Source: Streptomyces griseoviridis (GTDB taxonomy: Bacteria > Actinomycetota > Actinomycetes > Streptomycetales > Streptomycetaceae). Taken from it: a stretch of 64,000 bases of DNA. This document shows, one piece after another, positions 1 through 8,523 of the stretch. The notes below the pieces were generated by a model. That model had not been told where the DNA came from. It worked only from the letters and a program-made list of their open reading frames with translations, and made no database searches. The translations under genes and the position numbers were made by a program. The stretch lies in contig NZ_CP029078.1 of the NCBI RefSeq assembly GCF_005222485.1, positions 7,317,501-7,381,500 on the forward strand, in the 5' to 3' direction. Positions within the stretch are counted from its first letter, which is position 1. Each line of letters opens with the position of its first letter.

Positions 1-6
1 CGCCGG

Positions 7-41
7 GGGCCGTCCGGAGCGCGGACAGGGACCTTCGGCCC
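7..41. promoter_or_regulatory. Paired dyads upstream of first universal stress gene
   Basis: Two imperfect 14-bp palindromes, GGGCCGTCCGGAGC at 7-20 and GGGACCTTCGGCCC at 28-41, start 21 bp apart, about two helical turns. They lie about 100-130 bp before the universal stress gene that starts at 140. The same motif recurs in most other gaps of this stress island, so a shared response-regulator-type activator is inferred. The layout resembles the paired boxes of DosR/DevR-type regulators, but I could not check a match to any known consensus. Confidence 0.5.
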
Positions 42-139
42 CCGGGGGCACCCCCGGTGGCTCTGCCCTCGCCGGTCACTGCCGGGGCAGCGTGACGGGG
101 AAGGGTCGTACCCGGCGACTGTCGCATCGGGAGGTAGCC

Positions 140-1018
140 ATGAACACCACTGAATCCCCGGCCCGCGGCCTCGGGCCTGTGGTCGTGGGCACGGACGGCT
201 CCGAGCAGGCGACCCGCGCGGTGCTGTGGGCCGCCGACGAGGCGGTGGCCCGCGACCGCCCCCTGACCGTGCTCCACGCGACGGGCGTCGAGCACGCCGG
301 ACATCTGCCCTTCGACGGTTCGAGCAGCGTGCTCGGCGGCGCGCGGGAGATCCTCGACGACGCGATGGCGCGCGTGTCCCAGCGGCACCCTGACGCCGAC
401 GCGCGCACCTGGCTCAGCCGCGACGGAGCAACGCGGAGCCTGGTGGAAGCGGCGGGGGGCGACGGGACGGTCGTGGTCGGCTCCCGCGGTCGTGGAGGGT
501 TCTCCGCGCTGCTCCTGGGATCGGTCGGACTGCGCACGGCGGCCAGGGCGCGAGGACCGGTCGTGGTCGTGCGCGGGGCGCGGGAGATGCCGCCGCGCGG
601 CACCGTGACGGCCGCCGTCCGCGACGACGGCGACCTGTCCGCGCTGCGTCACGCCGCGTGGACCGCCCGCGCGCACGGCGCGTCGCTCAAGGTGACCAGC
701 GTGTGGATGTTCCTGCAGAACGTGGGGTCCATGGCGACCATGTTCGACGACCTCGGCGGCATCGCGGAGGCGGAGGCCGAGGCGACGGCGCGCATGGTCG
801 AACCGGTCCGCGAGGAGTTCCCGGAGCTGACCGTCGCGGTGGAGACGGTGAAGGCGTCCTCCGCCGCCGGAGCCCTCATCGAGGCCGCCGGGGGCAGCGA
901 CCTCCTGGTGGTCGGAGCGCGCAGGGCCGCGCACGCCCCGGGGTTCCCGCTCGGGCACGTCACGCACGCGGTGCTGCACCATGCTCCGTGCCCGGTCGCC
1001 GTGGTCCCGCGCGGCTGA
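140..1018 (+). CDS. Tandem-domain universal stress protein
   Basis: This 292-residue cytoplasmic protein has two universal stress protein (UspA) domains in tandem. Each begins with a VVVGTDGS or related strand. The first domain keeps the ATP-binding glycine loop (VVGSRGRGGF...LLGS, about residues 127-146). The second has a degraded loop (VVGARRAAHAPGF...LGH) and ends in the usual HHAPCPVAVVP strand. USP proteins of this size support survival under hypoxia, nitric oxide or stationary phase. The ATG at 140 is preferred over upstream codons because GGGAGG precedes it and the USP fold starts about 14 residues later. It opens a stress island with CBS proteins, phosphoketolase and PPK2. The family is certain; the ligand is not known. 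Confidence 0.95.
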   Translation: MNTTESPARGLGPVVVGTDGSEQATRAVLWAADEAVARDRPLTVLHATGVEHAGHLPFDGSSSVLGGAREILDDAMARVSQRHPDADARTWLSRDGATRSLVEAAGGDGTVVVGSRGRGGFSALLLGSVGLRTAARARGPVVVVRGAREMPPRGTVTAAVRDDGDLSALRHAAWTARAHGASLKVTSVWMFLQNVGSMATMFDDLGGIAEAEAEATARMVEPVREEFPELTVAVETVKASSAAGALIEAAGGSDLLVVGARRAAHAPGFPLGHVTHAVLHHAPCPVAVVPRG

Positions 1019-1039
1019 ACCGCCGGGCGACCGCTCCCG

Positions 1040-1366
1040 TCAACTGTCGGCCTTGTCGGCCTTGTCGGCCTTGTCGGCCCTGTCGGCCCTGTCGGCCTTG
1101 TCGGGGGGTGCCGCGAGGTGAGCGATGTCGTCGGAGGCGACCTCGTGCAGGCGGATCGCGAGGTCCTCCAGAGCCCGGCCGGCCGCCAGTTCGTCACCGA
1201 TCTCCGGGATGGCCCGGTCGCCCGGGTCACGGCGGGCCGTGCCCCGGCCCACCAGGTGCGCCGTGTCCTCACGCCAGGAGTCCTGTGTGGTCAGGACGGC
1301 CCGCGCCTGGGTCTCGTCGCCGTCCTCGGTGAGGTAGATCCGCGCGGTCCACTGTCTGGCCTTCAT
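1040..1366 (-). CDS. DUF1876 protein with KAD/RAD repeat tail
   Basis: This 108-residue protein matches the DUF1876 family (N-terminal MKARQWTARIYLTEDGDETQA, conserved WREDTAHLVGRGTARRDPGD and PEIGDELAAGRAL), a small fold found almost only in actinobacteria and often beside universal stress genes. No biochemical role is established. The last 20 residues are a run of KAD/RAD triplets encoded by six copies of a 9-bp repeat at 1046-1099. This charged tail lies outside the conserved domain. The gene is transcribed leftward with a dyad (1467-1480) about 100 bp before its start, so it probably belongs to the stress regulon. Confidence 0.85.
   Translation of the reverse strand: MKARQWTARIYLTEDGDETQARAVLTTQDSWREDTAHLVGRGTARRDPGDRAIPEIGDELAAGRALEDLAIRLHEVASDDIAHLAAPPDKADRADRADKADKADKADS
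1046..1099. repeat. 9-bp coding tandem repeat, six copies
   Basis: The unit gtcggcctt (variant gtcggccct) is repeated six times in register at 1046-1099. On the minus strand it encodes the KAD/RAD triplets at the C terminus of the DUF1876 protein. Because the unit is a multiple of three, copy-number slippage would change tail length without breaking the frame. Confidence 0.9.
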
Positions 1367-1466
1367 GATCGATCTCCGTCCGGTCGTCCGACCGACCCGC
1401 TGGAAGGGCGGTCCGTGTGCGCCGTGTCCCCCGTCAAGCGTCCGACGGCGAGGGCGTCCGACGGCA

Positions 1467-1480
1467 GGGCCGGTCGGCCC
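1467..1480. promoter_or_regulatory. Perfect dyad GGGCCG-GT-CGGCCC
   Basis: A 14-bp palindrome with perfect 6-bp arms lies in the gap between the DUF1876 gene and the CBS gene, about 100 bp upstream of the DUF1876 start. It is the cleanest copy of the motif found before the other stress genes. An identical sequence occurs at 8524-8537 near ppk2. The assignment as an operator is inferred from recurrence and placement. Confidence 0.5.
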
Positions 1481-1577
1481 CCGCCGGACGACCGACCGGG
1501 CCCTCGGCGCGGTGGACCGCCGTTCGCCGCAAGCGGAGGGTGCCGCTGTGCCGGAGGGGGGCCCGCCTCGCGGGGCA

Positions 1578-2246
1578 CTACCCGGGCAGGCCGGCCCCTG
1601 ACCCGCCGTGCGCCAGGTCGAACCGCACGTCCACCACCCCTTCGACCGCCCGCACCAGCCGGGCGGCCACCGGGACCAGGGAGGTGTCGCGGATCCGGCC
1701 GGTCAGGGTGGCGACACCGTCGCGCACCTCGACCTGGACCACCGAGCCGGGCGGCGGGAGCAGGTAGGACACGATCTCCCGCCGCACCTCCTCGGCGATG
1801 TCGTCGTCGGCGCGCAGGAAGACGTCGAGCAGGTCGGCGCGGCTGACGAGCCCCTCCAGCAGACCGGTCCCGTCGACGACGGGCAGCCGCTTGACCCCGG
1901 CCCGCGCCATGACGCGGGCGGCCTCCGCGAGAGTGGCGCCGGCGCGCACCGTGACCGCGGGGGAGGACATCAGGTCGCCCGCGGTCACCGCCCGCGCCTT
2001 GGCCGTCCCGGCGCCGCCGCGGAGCCTGACGTACCCCTCCGGCGGGCTGTCGCGCAGCTCCTCCTTGGGCAGCAGGTCGGCCTCCGAGACCACGCCGACC
2101 ACCCGCCCCTCGCCCTCGGTCACAGGCAGGGCACTGACCCGCCACTCCTGCATTAGCCACACGACCTCCTTGAAGGGGGCCCGCCGACCGACCGAGACGA
2201 CCGTCTGGGTCATGACGTCGCTGACGATGTGCCGGGTGCCGTACAT
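1578..2246 (-). CDS. CBS-pair and BON domain protein
   Basis: This 222-residue protein has two CBS motifs (about residues 8-65 and 90-145) followed by a BON domain (about 150-215). CBS pairs bind adenine nucleotides and act as energy sensors; BON domains bind membranes or other proteins. The first CBS opens with DVMTQTVVSVGRRAPFKEVV and the second with DLMSSPAVTVRAGATLAEAARVM. It is the same length and architecture as the protein at 6153-6821 and clearly its paralogue. It is transcribed leftward, back to back with the second universal stress gene, with two dyad pairs in the shared 375-bp gap. The partner protein is unknown. Confidence 0.93.
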   Translation of the reverse strand: MYGTRHIVSDVMTQTVVSVGRRAPFKEVVWLMQEWRVSALPVTEGEGRVVGVVSEADLLPKEELRDSPPEGYVRLRGGAGTAKARAVTAGDLMSSPAVTVRAGATLAEAARVMARAGVKRLPVVDGTGLLEGLVSRADLLDVFLRADDDIAEEVRREIVSYLLPPPGSVVQVEVRDGVATLTGRIRDTSLVPVAARLVRAVEGVVDVRFDLAHGGSGAGLPG

Positions 2247-2312
2247 GGTGAACTCCGGGTCCTCGGTGGCTGGTCCGACTCCAGCCTCCGGCCGCGGCGG
2301 CGTACCGGCCAG

Positions 2313-2346
2313 GGGCCATCAGGCCCCCGCGCGGACCGTTCGGCTC
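2313..2346. promoter_or_regulatory. Dyad pair proximal to CBS gene
   Basis: GGGCCATCAGGCCC at 2313-2326 and GGACCGTTCGGCTC at 2333-2346 start exactly 20 bp apart, 67-100 bp upstream of the leftward CBS start at 2246. Both are imperfect copies of the island-wide GGNCCG-NN-CGGNCC motif. The spacing fits cooperative binding on one face of the helix, as in DosR-like systems (inference). Confidence 0.45.
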
Positions 2347-2413
2347 TCCGCGCCCGCGCGGCGTCCACCGGACGGTCGCGCCCGACGCGCCGCCGGCCGG
2401 CCCCGGGCTTCCG

Positions 2414-2447
2414 GGGCCGTTCGGTCCCGTACGGGGTCGAACGGCCC
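2414..2447. promoter_or_regulatory. Dyad pair in CBS/USP divergent gap
   Basis: GGGCCGTTCGGTCC at 2414-2427 and GGGTCGAACGGCCC at 2434-2447 start exactly 20 bp apart. They lie between the leftward CBS gene and the rightward second universal stress gene, about 175-250 bp from the latter. Both have 5 of 6 paired positions. The rest of the 2247-2621 gap shows no coding sequence. Confidence 0.5.
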
Positions 2448-2621
2448 CTCACGGACGCGGTCTGCCATCGACAGGCTTGGGAGCGCGACATCCGGTCCGG
2501 GCAGGCGGACCCGGCCATCGGGACCGTCCCGGACCCGACGTCCCGCACGGGTGGCCGGCAGAGGCGGCCCCGCACGGTGGGCCGTCCGAGGACACGACCG
2601 GTCACCCGAGGAGAGGAACAC

Positions 2622-2699
2622 ATGAGGACGGAACGGGCAGCGGCCCGCCAACCCGCACTCGCCCACGGGCTCTCACCCGTCCCGGGGCCGGGACGGTGA
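2622..2699 (+). CDS. 25-codon leader ORF overlapping the second USP gene
   Basis: An ATG preceded by GAGGAGAGG opens a 25-codon reading frame whose TGA (2697-2699) overlaps the GTG start (2696-2698) of the following universal stress gene as GTGA. The encoded peptide (MRTERAAARQPALAHG...) has no recognisable fold. The strong ribosome-binding site here and the weak one before the GTG suggest the stress gene is translated by coupling to this leader. Alternatively the leader is the true N terminus of the stress protein, displaced by a one-base frameshift. Confidence 0.4.
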   Translation: MRTERAAARQPALAHGLSPVPGPGR

Positions 2700-3577
2700 G
2701 CGCCACGGGGCTTCCGGTCACCGTCGGAATCGACGGGACCGAGCCGAGCCTGCGAGCGGTGGACTGGGCGGCCGACGAGGCCGCGCTGCGCGGGGCGCCG
2801 CTCAGGCTGGTCCACGCGTCCCTCTGGGAGCGTTACGAAGGCGGACTTCTCCCGCTGGACCCGGAGGAGCCCTACGAGCGGATGCGGGTCGAGGAGAACG
2901 CGGCCGTCGCGGAGCGCCGAGCCCGCCTGCGGCACCCGGACGCGACCGTCACGTTGGCCGTGTTCCCCGAGGACCCCGAATCGGTCCTCGTACGGGAGAG
3001 CGCCACCGCACAGGCGCTGGTGCTCGGGTGCCGCGGACGCGGCACCATGGGCCGCGCGTTCCTCGGCTCCGTCAGCCTCGGCGTCGCGGGACACGCCCAC
3101 TGCCCCGTGATCGTGGTGCGCGGCGGCGGGGGTCAGCCGCCGTCGCCGGCCGCGGGACGGATCGCCCTCGGTGTCGACGCCGTCGCGGGCGGCTCCGCCG
3201 CCGCGCGTTTCGCGCTGGACGAGGCGGCGCTGCGGGGGACGTCCCTGCGGGCTGTCCGGGTCCGGCGGCGGAGCCCTCTCCAGGCGACCGCCGGGCCTGC
3301 GCGGGCCGACGGCGGGCCAGGGCTCCCCGAGCGGCCCGCTGCCGCCGCCTGCCTCGCGGACGCCCTGCGGGACGCCCCGGGCACGCTCGAAGTGGACGGC
3401 GCCACGGTCGAGGGGCACCCCCGCGACGTGCTGCTCGCGGTCTCCCGCGAGGCGGACCTGATCGTCGTCGGGACCCGGCGCAGGCACGGGCACACCGGCG
3501 TCCGGCCGAACGGGGTGGCCCACGCGCTGCTGCTCCACGCGTCCTGCCCGGTCGCCGTCGTGCCGGAACATTCCTAG
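2696..3577 (+). CDS. Tandem-domain universal stress protein
   Basis: This 293-residue protein carries two UspA domains, paralogous to the one at 140-1018. The first domain begins PVTVGIDGTEPSLRAVDWAADEA and has the nucleotide loop VLGCRGRGTMGRAFLGS. The second has a degraded loop (VVGTRRRHGHTG) and the closing HASCPVAVVPE strand. GTG at 2696 is chosen because it places the first USP strand at the usual distance from the N terminus and overlaps the stop of the 25-codon leader. It is followed after 67 bp by phosphoketolase. Role in stress survival is by family; ligand unknown. Confidence 0.92.
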   Translation: MSATGLPVTVGIDGTEPSLRAVDWAADEAALRGAPLRLVHASLWERYEGGLLPLDPEEPYERMRVEENAAVAERRARLRHPDATVTLAVFPEDPESVLVRESATAQALVLGCRGRGTMGRAFLGSVSLGVAGHAHCPVIVVRGGGGQPPSPAAGRIALGVDAVAGGSAAARFALDEAALRGTSLRAVRVRRRSPLQATAGPARADGGPGLPERPAAAACLADALRDAPGTLEVDGATVEGHPRDVLLAVSREADLIVVGTRRRHGHTGVRPNGVAHALLLHASCPVAVVPEHS

Positions 3578-3583
3578 CATTCC

Positions 3584-3619
3584 CGGCATGCACCCCTTTT
3601 CGTCGGCATGCACCCCTTT
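3584..3619. repeat. Two 16-bp direct repeats 20 bp apart before phosphoketolase
   Basis: The sequence cggcatgcacccctttt occurs at 3584 and, for its first 16 bases, again at 3604, a period of exactly 20 bp. It fills most of the 67-bp gap between the stress gene and phosphoketolase. Two-turn spacing suggests a tandem operator or activator site for the phosphoketolase gene. The sequence differs from the island-wide dyad. Confidence 0.5.
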
Positions 3620-3644
3620 CTGAAGCGATGAACCCGGAGATCCC

Positions 3645-6026
3645 ATGGCCAAGGCCGCTCGTACGGACGCCCCCGCACTCACCGACGAGGAGGTGCGCGC
3701 CCTGGACGCGCACTGGCGTGCCGCCAACTACCTGGCGGCGGGCCAGATCTACCTCATGGCCAATCCGCTGCTCACCGAGCCGCTCGCACCCGAGCACATC
3801 AAGCCCCGGCTGCTCGGCCACTGGGGCACCTCGCCCGGCCTCAACCTCGTGTACACCCACCTCAACCGGGTGATCGGGGCGCGCGGCCTCGACGCCCTGT
3901 GCGTCTGGGGGCCTGGACACGGCGGGCCCGCCGTCCTCGCCGGTTCCTGGCTGGAGGGGAGCTACAGCGAGACCTACCCCGACGTGTCGAGGGACGCGGC
4001 CGGCATGGGACGGCTGTTCCGCCAGTTCTCCTTCCCCGGCGGGGTGCCCAGCCATGTCGCCCCGGAGACCCCGGGCTCCATCCACGAGGGCGGCGAACTC
4101 GGCTACTCCCTCGCGCACGCCTACGGCGCCGCCTTCGACAACCCGGGCCTCCTGGTGGCCTGCGTGGTCGGTGACGGCGAGGCGGAGACCGGACCGCTCG
4201 CCGCGTCCTGGCACTCCACCAAGTTCCTCGACCCGGTCCACGACGGCGCCGTGCTGCCGATCCTGCACCTCAACGGCTACAAGATCGCCAACCCGACGGT
4301 CCTGTCCCGGCTGCCGGAATCCGAACTCGACGCGCTGCTGCGGGGATACGGCCACGAGCCCCTGCACGTCTCGGGCGACGACCCCGACACCGTGCACCGG
4401 GCACTGGCGGCCGCCTTCGACCAGGCGCTGGACACCATCGCCGTGATGCAGCGCACCGCCCGCGACGAGGGCGTCACCGAGCGGGTGCACTGGCCGATGA
4501 TCGTCCTGCGCACCCCCAAGGGCTGGACCGGGCCCGCCGAGGTCGACGGCGTACCCGTCGAGGGCACCTGGCGCGCGCATCAGGTCCCGCTCGCCGGCGT
4601 CCGCGAGAACCCGCGGCACCTGCGGCAGTTGGAGCGGTGGCTGCGCTCGTACCGGCCCGAGGAACTGTTCGACGCGGACGGCCGTCCGGTCCCCGAGGTG
4701 CTGCGCTGCGTGCCCGAGGGGGCCAGGCGGCTCGGTGCCACCCCGCACGCCAACGGCGGACTCCTCACCCGCGAACTGCCCCTGCCGCCCCTCGACACCT
4801 TCGCCGTCCCGGTCGACGCGCCCGGTGCCACCCTGCACGAGCCCACCCGGGTGCTCGGCGACCTCCTCGCCCGGGTCATGAACGACACCCGGCGAAGCCG
4901 CGACTTCCGGCTCGTCGGCCCCGACGAGACCGCGTCCAACCGCCTCCAGGCCGTCTTCGACGCCAGCGGCAAGGCATGGCAGGCCGGGACGCTCCCGGTC
5001 GACGAACACCTCGACCGGCACGGCCGGGTGATGGAGGTCCTCTCCGAACACCTCTGCCAGGGCTGGCTCGAGGGCTATCTGCTGACCGGCCGGCACGGAC
5101 TGTTCTCCTGCTACGAGGCGTTCGTGCACATCGTCGACTCGATGGTCAACCAGCACATCAAGTGGCTGAAGACCTCCCGCGAGTTGTCCTGGCGGGCCCC
5201 GGTCCCGTCCCTCAACTACCTTCTCACCTCGCACGTTTGGCGCCAGGACCACAACGGCTTCTCGCACCAGGACCCCGGATTCGTCGACCACGTCCTCAAC
5301 AAGAGCCCCTCGGTGGTGCGGGTCTACCTGCCGCCGGACGCCAACACCCTGCTCTCCGTGGCCGATCACATCCTGCGCAGCCGCGACTACGTCAATGTCG
5401 TCGTCGCGGGCAAGCAGCCCTGCTTCGACTGGCTGACGATGGACCAGGCGCGCGCCCACTGCGCACGCGGGGCCGGGACCTGGGACTGGGCGAGCACCGA
5501 CGGCGGACGCGAACCCGACGTCGTCCTGGCCTGCGCGGGCGACGTACCCACCCAAGAGGTGCTGGCCGCCGCCCAGTTGCTGCGCCGGCACCTGCCCGCG
5601 CTGGCGGTGCGGGTGGTCAACGTCGTCGACATGACCCGGCTGCTGCGGCACGAGGACCACCCGCACGGCATGCCCGACTTCGAGTACGACGGCCTGTTCA
5701 CCACCGACAAACCCGTGATCTTCGCCTACCACGGCTATCCGTGGCTGGTCCACCGCCTGGCCTACGGACGCGCCGGACACCCGAACCTCCATGTGCGGGG
5801 GTACAAGGAGTCGGGCACCACGACCACGCCCTTCGACATGGTCGTCCGTAACGACCTCGACCGGTACCGGCTCGTCATGGACGTCATCGACCGGGTCCCC
5901 GGGCTCGCCGTCCGCGCGGCCCACGTCCGCCAGACGATGGCCGACGCGCGCACCCGCCACCGCGCCTGGATCACCGAACACGGCACGGACCTGCCGGAGG
6001 TCGCCGACTGGAGGTGGGAGGGCTGA
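3645..6026 (+). CDS. xfp: Phosphoketolase (xylulose-5-P/fructose-6-P)
   Basis: This 793-residue thiamine-diphosphate enzyme splits xylulose 5-phosphate (and often fructose 6-phosphate) with phosphate to acetyl-phosphate plus glyceraldehyde 3-phosphate or erythrose 4-phosphate. Length matches the family. Visible features are GPGHGGPA near residue 90, the ThDP motif GDGEAETGP with a downstream N near residues 177-210, and the conserved HQDPGF segment. The ATG at 3645 follows a GGAGA site. Beside stress proteins it could yield acetyl-phosphate and ATP with less NADH when respiration is limited. Convergent with the CBS gene that ends at 6153. Confidence 0.97.
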   Translation: MAKAARTDAPALTDEEVRALDAHWRAANYLAAGQIYLMANPLLTEPLAPEHIKPRLLGHWGTSPGLNLVYTHLNRVIGARGLDALCVWGPGHGGPAVLAGSWLEGSYSETYPDVSRDAAGMGRLFRQFSFPGGVPSHVAPETPGSIHEGGELGYSLAHAYGAAFDNPGLLVACVVGDGEAETGPLAASWHSTKFLDPVHDGAVLPILHLNGYKIANPTVLSRLPESELDALLRGYGHEPLHVSGDDPDTVHRALAAAFDQALDTIAVMQRTARDEGVTERVHWPMIVLRTPKGWTGPAEVDGVPVEGTWRAHQVPLAGVRENPRHLRQLERWLRSYRPEELFDADGRPVPEVLRCVPEGARRLGATPHANGGLLTRELPLPPLDTFAVPVDAPGATLHEPTRVLGDLLARVMNDTRRSRDFRLVGPDETASNRLQAVFDASGKAWQAGTLPVDEHLDRHGRVMEVLSEHLCQGWLEGYLLTGRHGLFSCYEAFVHIVDSMVNQHIKWLKTSRELSWRAPVPSLNYLLTSHVWRQDHNGFSHQDPGFVDHVLNKSPSVVRVYLPPDANTLLSVADHILRSRDYVNVVVAGKQPCFDWLTMDQARAHCARGAGTWDWASTDGGREPDVVLACAGDVPTQEVLAAAQLLRRHLPALAVRVVNVVDMTRLLRHEDHPHGMPDFEYDGLFTTDKPVIFAYHGYPWLVHRLAYGRAGHPNLHVRGYKESGTTTTPFDMVVRNDLDRYRLVMDVIDRVPGLAVRAAHVRQTMADARTRHRAWITEHGTDLPEVADWRWEG

Positions 6027-6027
6027 G

Positions 6028-6094
6028 CCGACCCCGACCCGGGGGGCCGCCCCCGACTCCCTCCCCGGGGCGGGGGCCGGCCGCCCGGGGTCGG
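6028..6094. terminator. Putative bidirectional terminator
   Basis: The gap between the convergent phosphoketolase and CBS genes holds 9-bp arms CCGACCCCG (6028-6036) and CGGGGTCGG (6086-6094) enclosing a very GC-rich loop with further self-complementary G and C runs. There is no T tract, which is usual in streptomycetes. Function is inferred from position. Confidence 0.4.
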
Positions 6095-6152
6095 GATCAG
6101 CGTGCGGCTGTCGTGGTCCCGGGAGCGGCGCGCTGCTGTCGCGGCCCCAGCG

Positions 6153-6821
6153 TCAGCGCGCGGCCGGCGCGGTCAGCCGGCACTCCACGCCCACGACCCC
6201 CTCGACCCCGCCCACCAGACGCGCCGCGAGCGCGATCCGGTCGTCGGAACGCACCTGCCCCGTCAGGACGGCGACGCCCTCGACGACCGTGACGTGCACC
6301 AGCTCGGCCGGGGCGGGGAAGTGCGCCCCGACGACGTCGTGCCGGATCTCGTCGGCGAGGTCGCTGTCCGTGCGCAGGAACACCTTGAGCAGATCGCCGC
6401 GGCTCACCACGCCCTCCAGGACGCCTTCGGCGTCGGTGACGACCAGCCGCTTGACCCGCCGCAGCGCCATGACGCGCGCGGCCTCGGCGAGCGTGGTGTC
6501 CGCGTGCACGGTGACCGCGGGAGCGCTCATCAGCTCCCCGGCGGACACCGCGCCCGCCTTGGCGAGACCGGTGAGTCCGCCCTCCGCCGACGGGCCCTGA
6601 CCGCCGTCCCGGAACTGCTCCTTCGGCAGCAGATCCGCCTCGGACACCACGCCGATCACCCGGCCGTCACCCGCCAGCACCGGCAGGGCGCTGACCTGCC
6701 ACTGCCGCATGCGCTCGACGATGTCCTTGAAGAGGGCCCGGCGCCCCACGGCGACGACGGCGCGCGTCATCACGTCCCGCACCCGGCGCGGGCCGTGGGC
6801 GCGGGCGTCCACGGCGGTCAC
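6153..6821 (-). CDS. CBS-pair and BON domain protein (second copy)
   Basis: This 222-residue protein has two CBS motifs (DVMTRAVVAVGRRALFKDIV and ELMSAPAVTVHADTTLAEAARVM) and a C-terminal BON domain (about residues 150-215), the same plan as the protein at 1578-2246. The GTG start at 6821 overlaps the TGA of the cyclic-nucleotide-binding protein (GTGA), so the two genes are translationally coupled. CBS pairs sense adenylate nucleotides, so the pair may form a two-part energy or ligand sensor. No effector domain is present. Confidence 0.92.
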   Translation of the reverse strand: MTAVDARAHGPRRVRDVMTRAVVAVGRRALFKDIVERMRQWQVSALPVLAGDGRVIGVVSEADLLPKEQFRDGGQGPSAEGGLTGLAKAGAVSAGELMSAPAVTVHADTTLAEAARVMALRRVKRLVVTDAEGVLEGVVSRGDLLKVFLRTDSDLADEIRHDVVGAHFPAPAELVHVTVVEGVAVLTGQVRSDDRIALAARLVGGVEGVVGVECRLTAPAAR

Positions 6822-7276
6822 AGCAGTGCCCCGCTTCCGTGCGGGGCGTAGAGGTCGAGGAGCCTGGTCCGGCACGCGTGCAGCCGGTGGGCCATGGTCG
6901 CCCCGACCCAGGTGGCCACGGCCCGCCCGAACTCGGGGTCCTCGCCGCAGAGCGCCCGGACGGCGTCGGCGTCGAACTCCCAGGCCCGCACCGGGCTCGT
7001 CGTCTCGCCGCCCAGGTGCCAGAGGTAGGGCGGGAAGTGCCACGACCAGCCGACGAGTTCGCCGTGGCCCAGGGTCTCGATGACGGCGGACGGGCGTCCG
7101 GGCACCCGCACGTCGAGAGCGACGGTGCCGGTGCGCACGATCCAGAAACGGTCGGCGCGCCACCCCTCCTCGAACATGCGCTCCCCGGCGGCGAAGCCGA
7201 CCTCGCGTGCGAGAGCCAGCAGCTTCTCGCGGTGAGCGGGCTCGAGAACCGCGCTCATGGTGGTGTTCACAGTCAT
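6818..7276 (-). CDS. Crp-like cyclic-nucleotide-binding protein lacking HTH
   Basis: This 152-residue protein is one cNMP-binding (Crp/Fnr sensor) beta-barrel: FAAGERMFEEGWRADRFWIVRTGTVALDV, then a GELVGWSW phosphate-cassette-like segment and the C helix DPEFGRAVATWVGATMAHRL. It stops before any winged-helix DNA-binding domain, so it is a stand-alone sensor, not a transcription factor by itself. The ATG at 7276 has GGAG nine bases upstream. Two dyads lie 63-97 bp before the start. It overlaps and is probably co-expressed with the CBS-BON gene. The ligand is unknown; the canonical cAMP arginine is not obvious. Confidence 0.85.
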   Translation of the reverse strand: MTVNTTMSAVLEPAHREKLLALAREVGFAAGERMFEEGWRADRFWIVRTGTVALDVRVPGRPSAVIETLGHGELVGWSWHFPPYLWHLGGETTSPVRAWEFDADAVRALCGEDPEFGRAVATWVGATMAHRLHACRTRLLDLYAPHGSGALL

Positions 7277-7338
7277 CGCGGCGGACTCCGTTCGTGGGTT
7301 CGCCTCCAGCCTGGACACCGGGGGCCGCCGCCCGCCAC

Positions 7339-7373
7339 GGGCCGTTCGGACCGCGCGGTGGGCCCTTCGGCCC
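7339..7373. promoter_or_regulatory. Dyad pair upstream of the sensor/CBS operon
   Basis: GGGCCGTTCGGACC (7339-7352) and GGGCCCTTCGGCCC (7360-7373) start 21 bp apart. They end 63 bp before the leftward ATG at 7276. The distance to the gene and the internal spacing match the other pairs in this island. Confidence 0.55.
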
Positions 7374-7564
7374 AGAACGGGGGCGGGAGCGCACGACGTC
7401 CCGAGGAGACGGCCACGGCGGGAACCGGTGGGAGGCAGGTCGCTCACCGGCTCCCGCGCCGGGCCGGCGTGCCCGGTCGCCCTCGGAGCCGATCCCGTTC
7501 CCCGCGCCGCTCGGCGTACCCGGTCGTCCTCGTCCGCGACCCGTTCCCGGGAGGAGCCGATCGC

Positions 7565-8368
7565 TCAGAGACCCGACGCGTGATCGGGGACGTACGTCTG
7601 CAGATCCCGCGGCGGACGCTCGTAGCCGGTCGACGGCGGACGCTCCGGCAGCCGCAGCACCTGCGGCGCGGCCTCCTCGTAGGGAACGGACGCCAGCAGA
7701 TGGGCGATCGTGTTCAGCCGCGCGCGCCGCTTGTCGTCGCTCTCCACCACGTACCAGGGGGCCTCCGCGATGTCGGTGTGGACCATCATGTCGTCCTTGG
7801 CGCGGGAGTATGCCTCCCAGCGTGTGATCGACTCCAGGTCCATCGGCGACAGCTTCCAGCGCCGCAGCGGATCGTCGAGACGGCGCCTGAAACGCTCCTG
7901 CTGCTCCGTGTCGCTCACCGAGAACCAGTACTTGCGCAGCAGGATCCCGTCCTCGACCAGCATCCGCTCGAAGATCGGGCACTGCCGCAGGAAGAGCTGG
8001 TACTCCTCCTTCGTGCAGAAGCCCATGACGTGCTCGACGCCCGCCCGGTTGTACCAGGACCGGTCGAACAGCACGATCTCCCCCGCGGCCGGCAGGTGTT
8101 CCACGTAGCGCTGGAAGTACCACTGGGTGCGCTCGCGCTCGGTGGGCCGTGGCAGCGCCGCGACCCGGGCCACCCGCGGGTTCAGGTGCTCGTTCACCCG
8201 CTTGATCGTGCCGCCCTTGCCGGCCGCGTCCCGCCCCTCGAAGACCACCACGAGCCGTGCGCCGGTCGACCGCACCCACTCCTGGAGCTTCACCAACTCC
8301 GTCTGAAGACGCAGCAGTTCCGCCTCGTACACCTTGCGTGGCAGTGTCACCTTTTGTCCGCCGGCCAT
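7565..8368 (-). CDS. ppk2: Polyphosphate kinase 2
   Basis: This 267-residue PPK2-family enzyme transfers phosphate between polyphosphate and nucleotides. Walker A is GRDAAGKGG (residues 45-53), Walker B is VLFDRSWYNRAG (about 99-110), and the lid and C-terminal region (RRWKLSPMDLESITRWEAYSRAKDDMM) are typical of one-domain PPK2. The ATG at 8368 sits behind a strong AGGGGAGG site. Polyphosphate-driven nucleotide regeneration fits a stress island that also encodes phosphoketolase. Whether GDP or ADP is preferred cannot be read from the sequence. Confidence 0.95.
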   Translation of the reverse strand: MAGGQKVTLPRKVYEAELLRLQTELVKLQEWVRSTGARLVVVFEGRDAAGKGGTIKRVNEHLNPRVARVAALPRPTERERTQWYFQRYVEHLPAAGEIVLFDRSWYNRAGVEHVMGFCTKEEYQLFLRQCPIFERMLVEDGILLRKYWFSVSDTEQQERFRRRLDDPLRRWKLSPMDLESITRWEAYSRAKDDMMVHTDIAEAPWYVVESDDKRRARLNTIAHLLASVPYEEAAPQVLRLPERPPSTGYERPPRDLQTYVPDHASGL

Positions 8369-8523
8369 GCCGCCTCCCCTCCCGTCGGGTCCTTGGGCCG
8401 TCCGGGACGGCTGCCGCGGAGCCCGCCCGTGTCCACGGTCGGACACCAGGACGCCAACGTACGTTCCGACGGCGCGCCCCGCACCCCGGACGCCCCGGGA
8501 GTGCGCGGGCCGGCGGCGGGGAA

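Noticed and set aside
3072..5981. Very long open frame on the minus strand opposite phosphoketolase
   Set aside because: It is the GC-driven antisense shadow of a certain gene; the peptide is low-complexity Val/Gly/Arg-rich with no domain.
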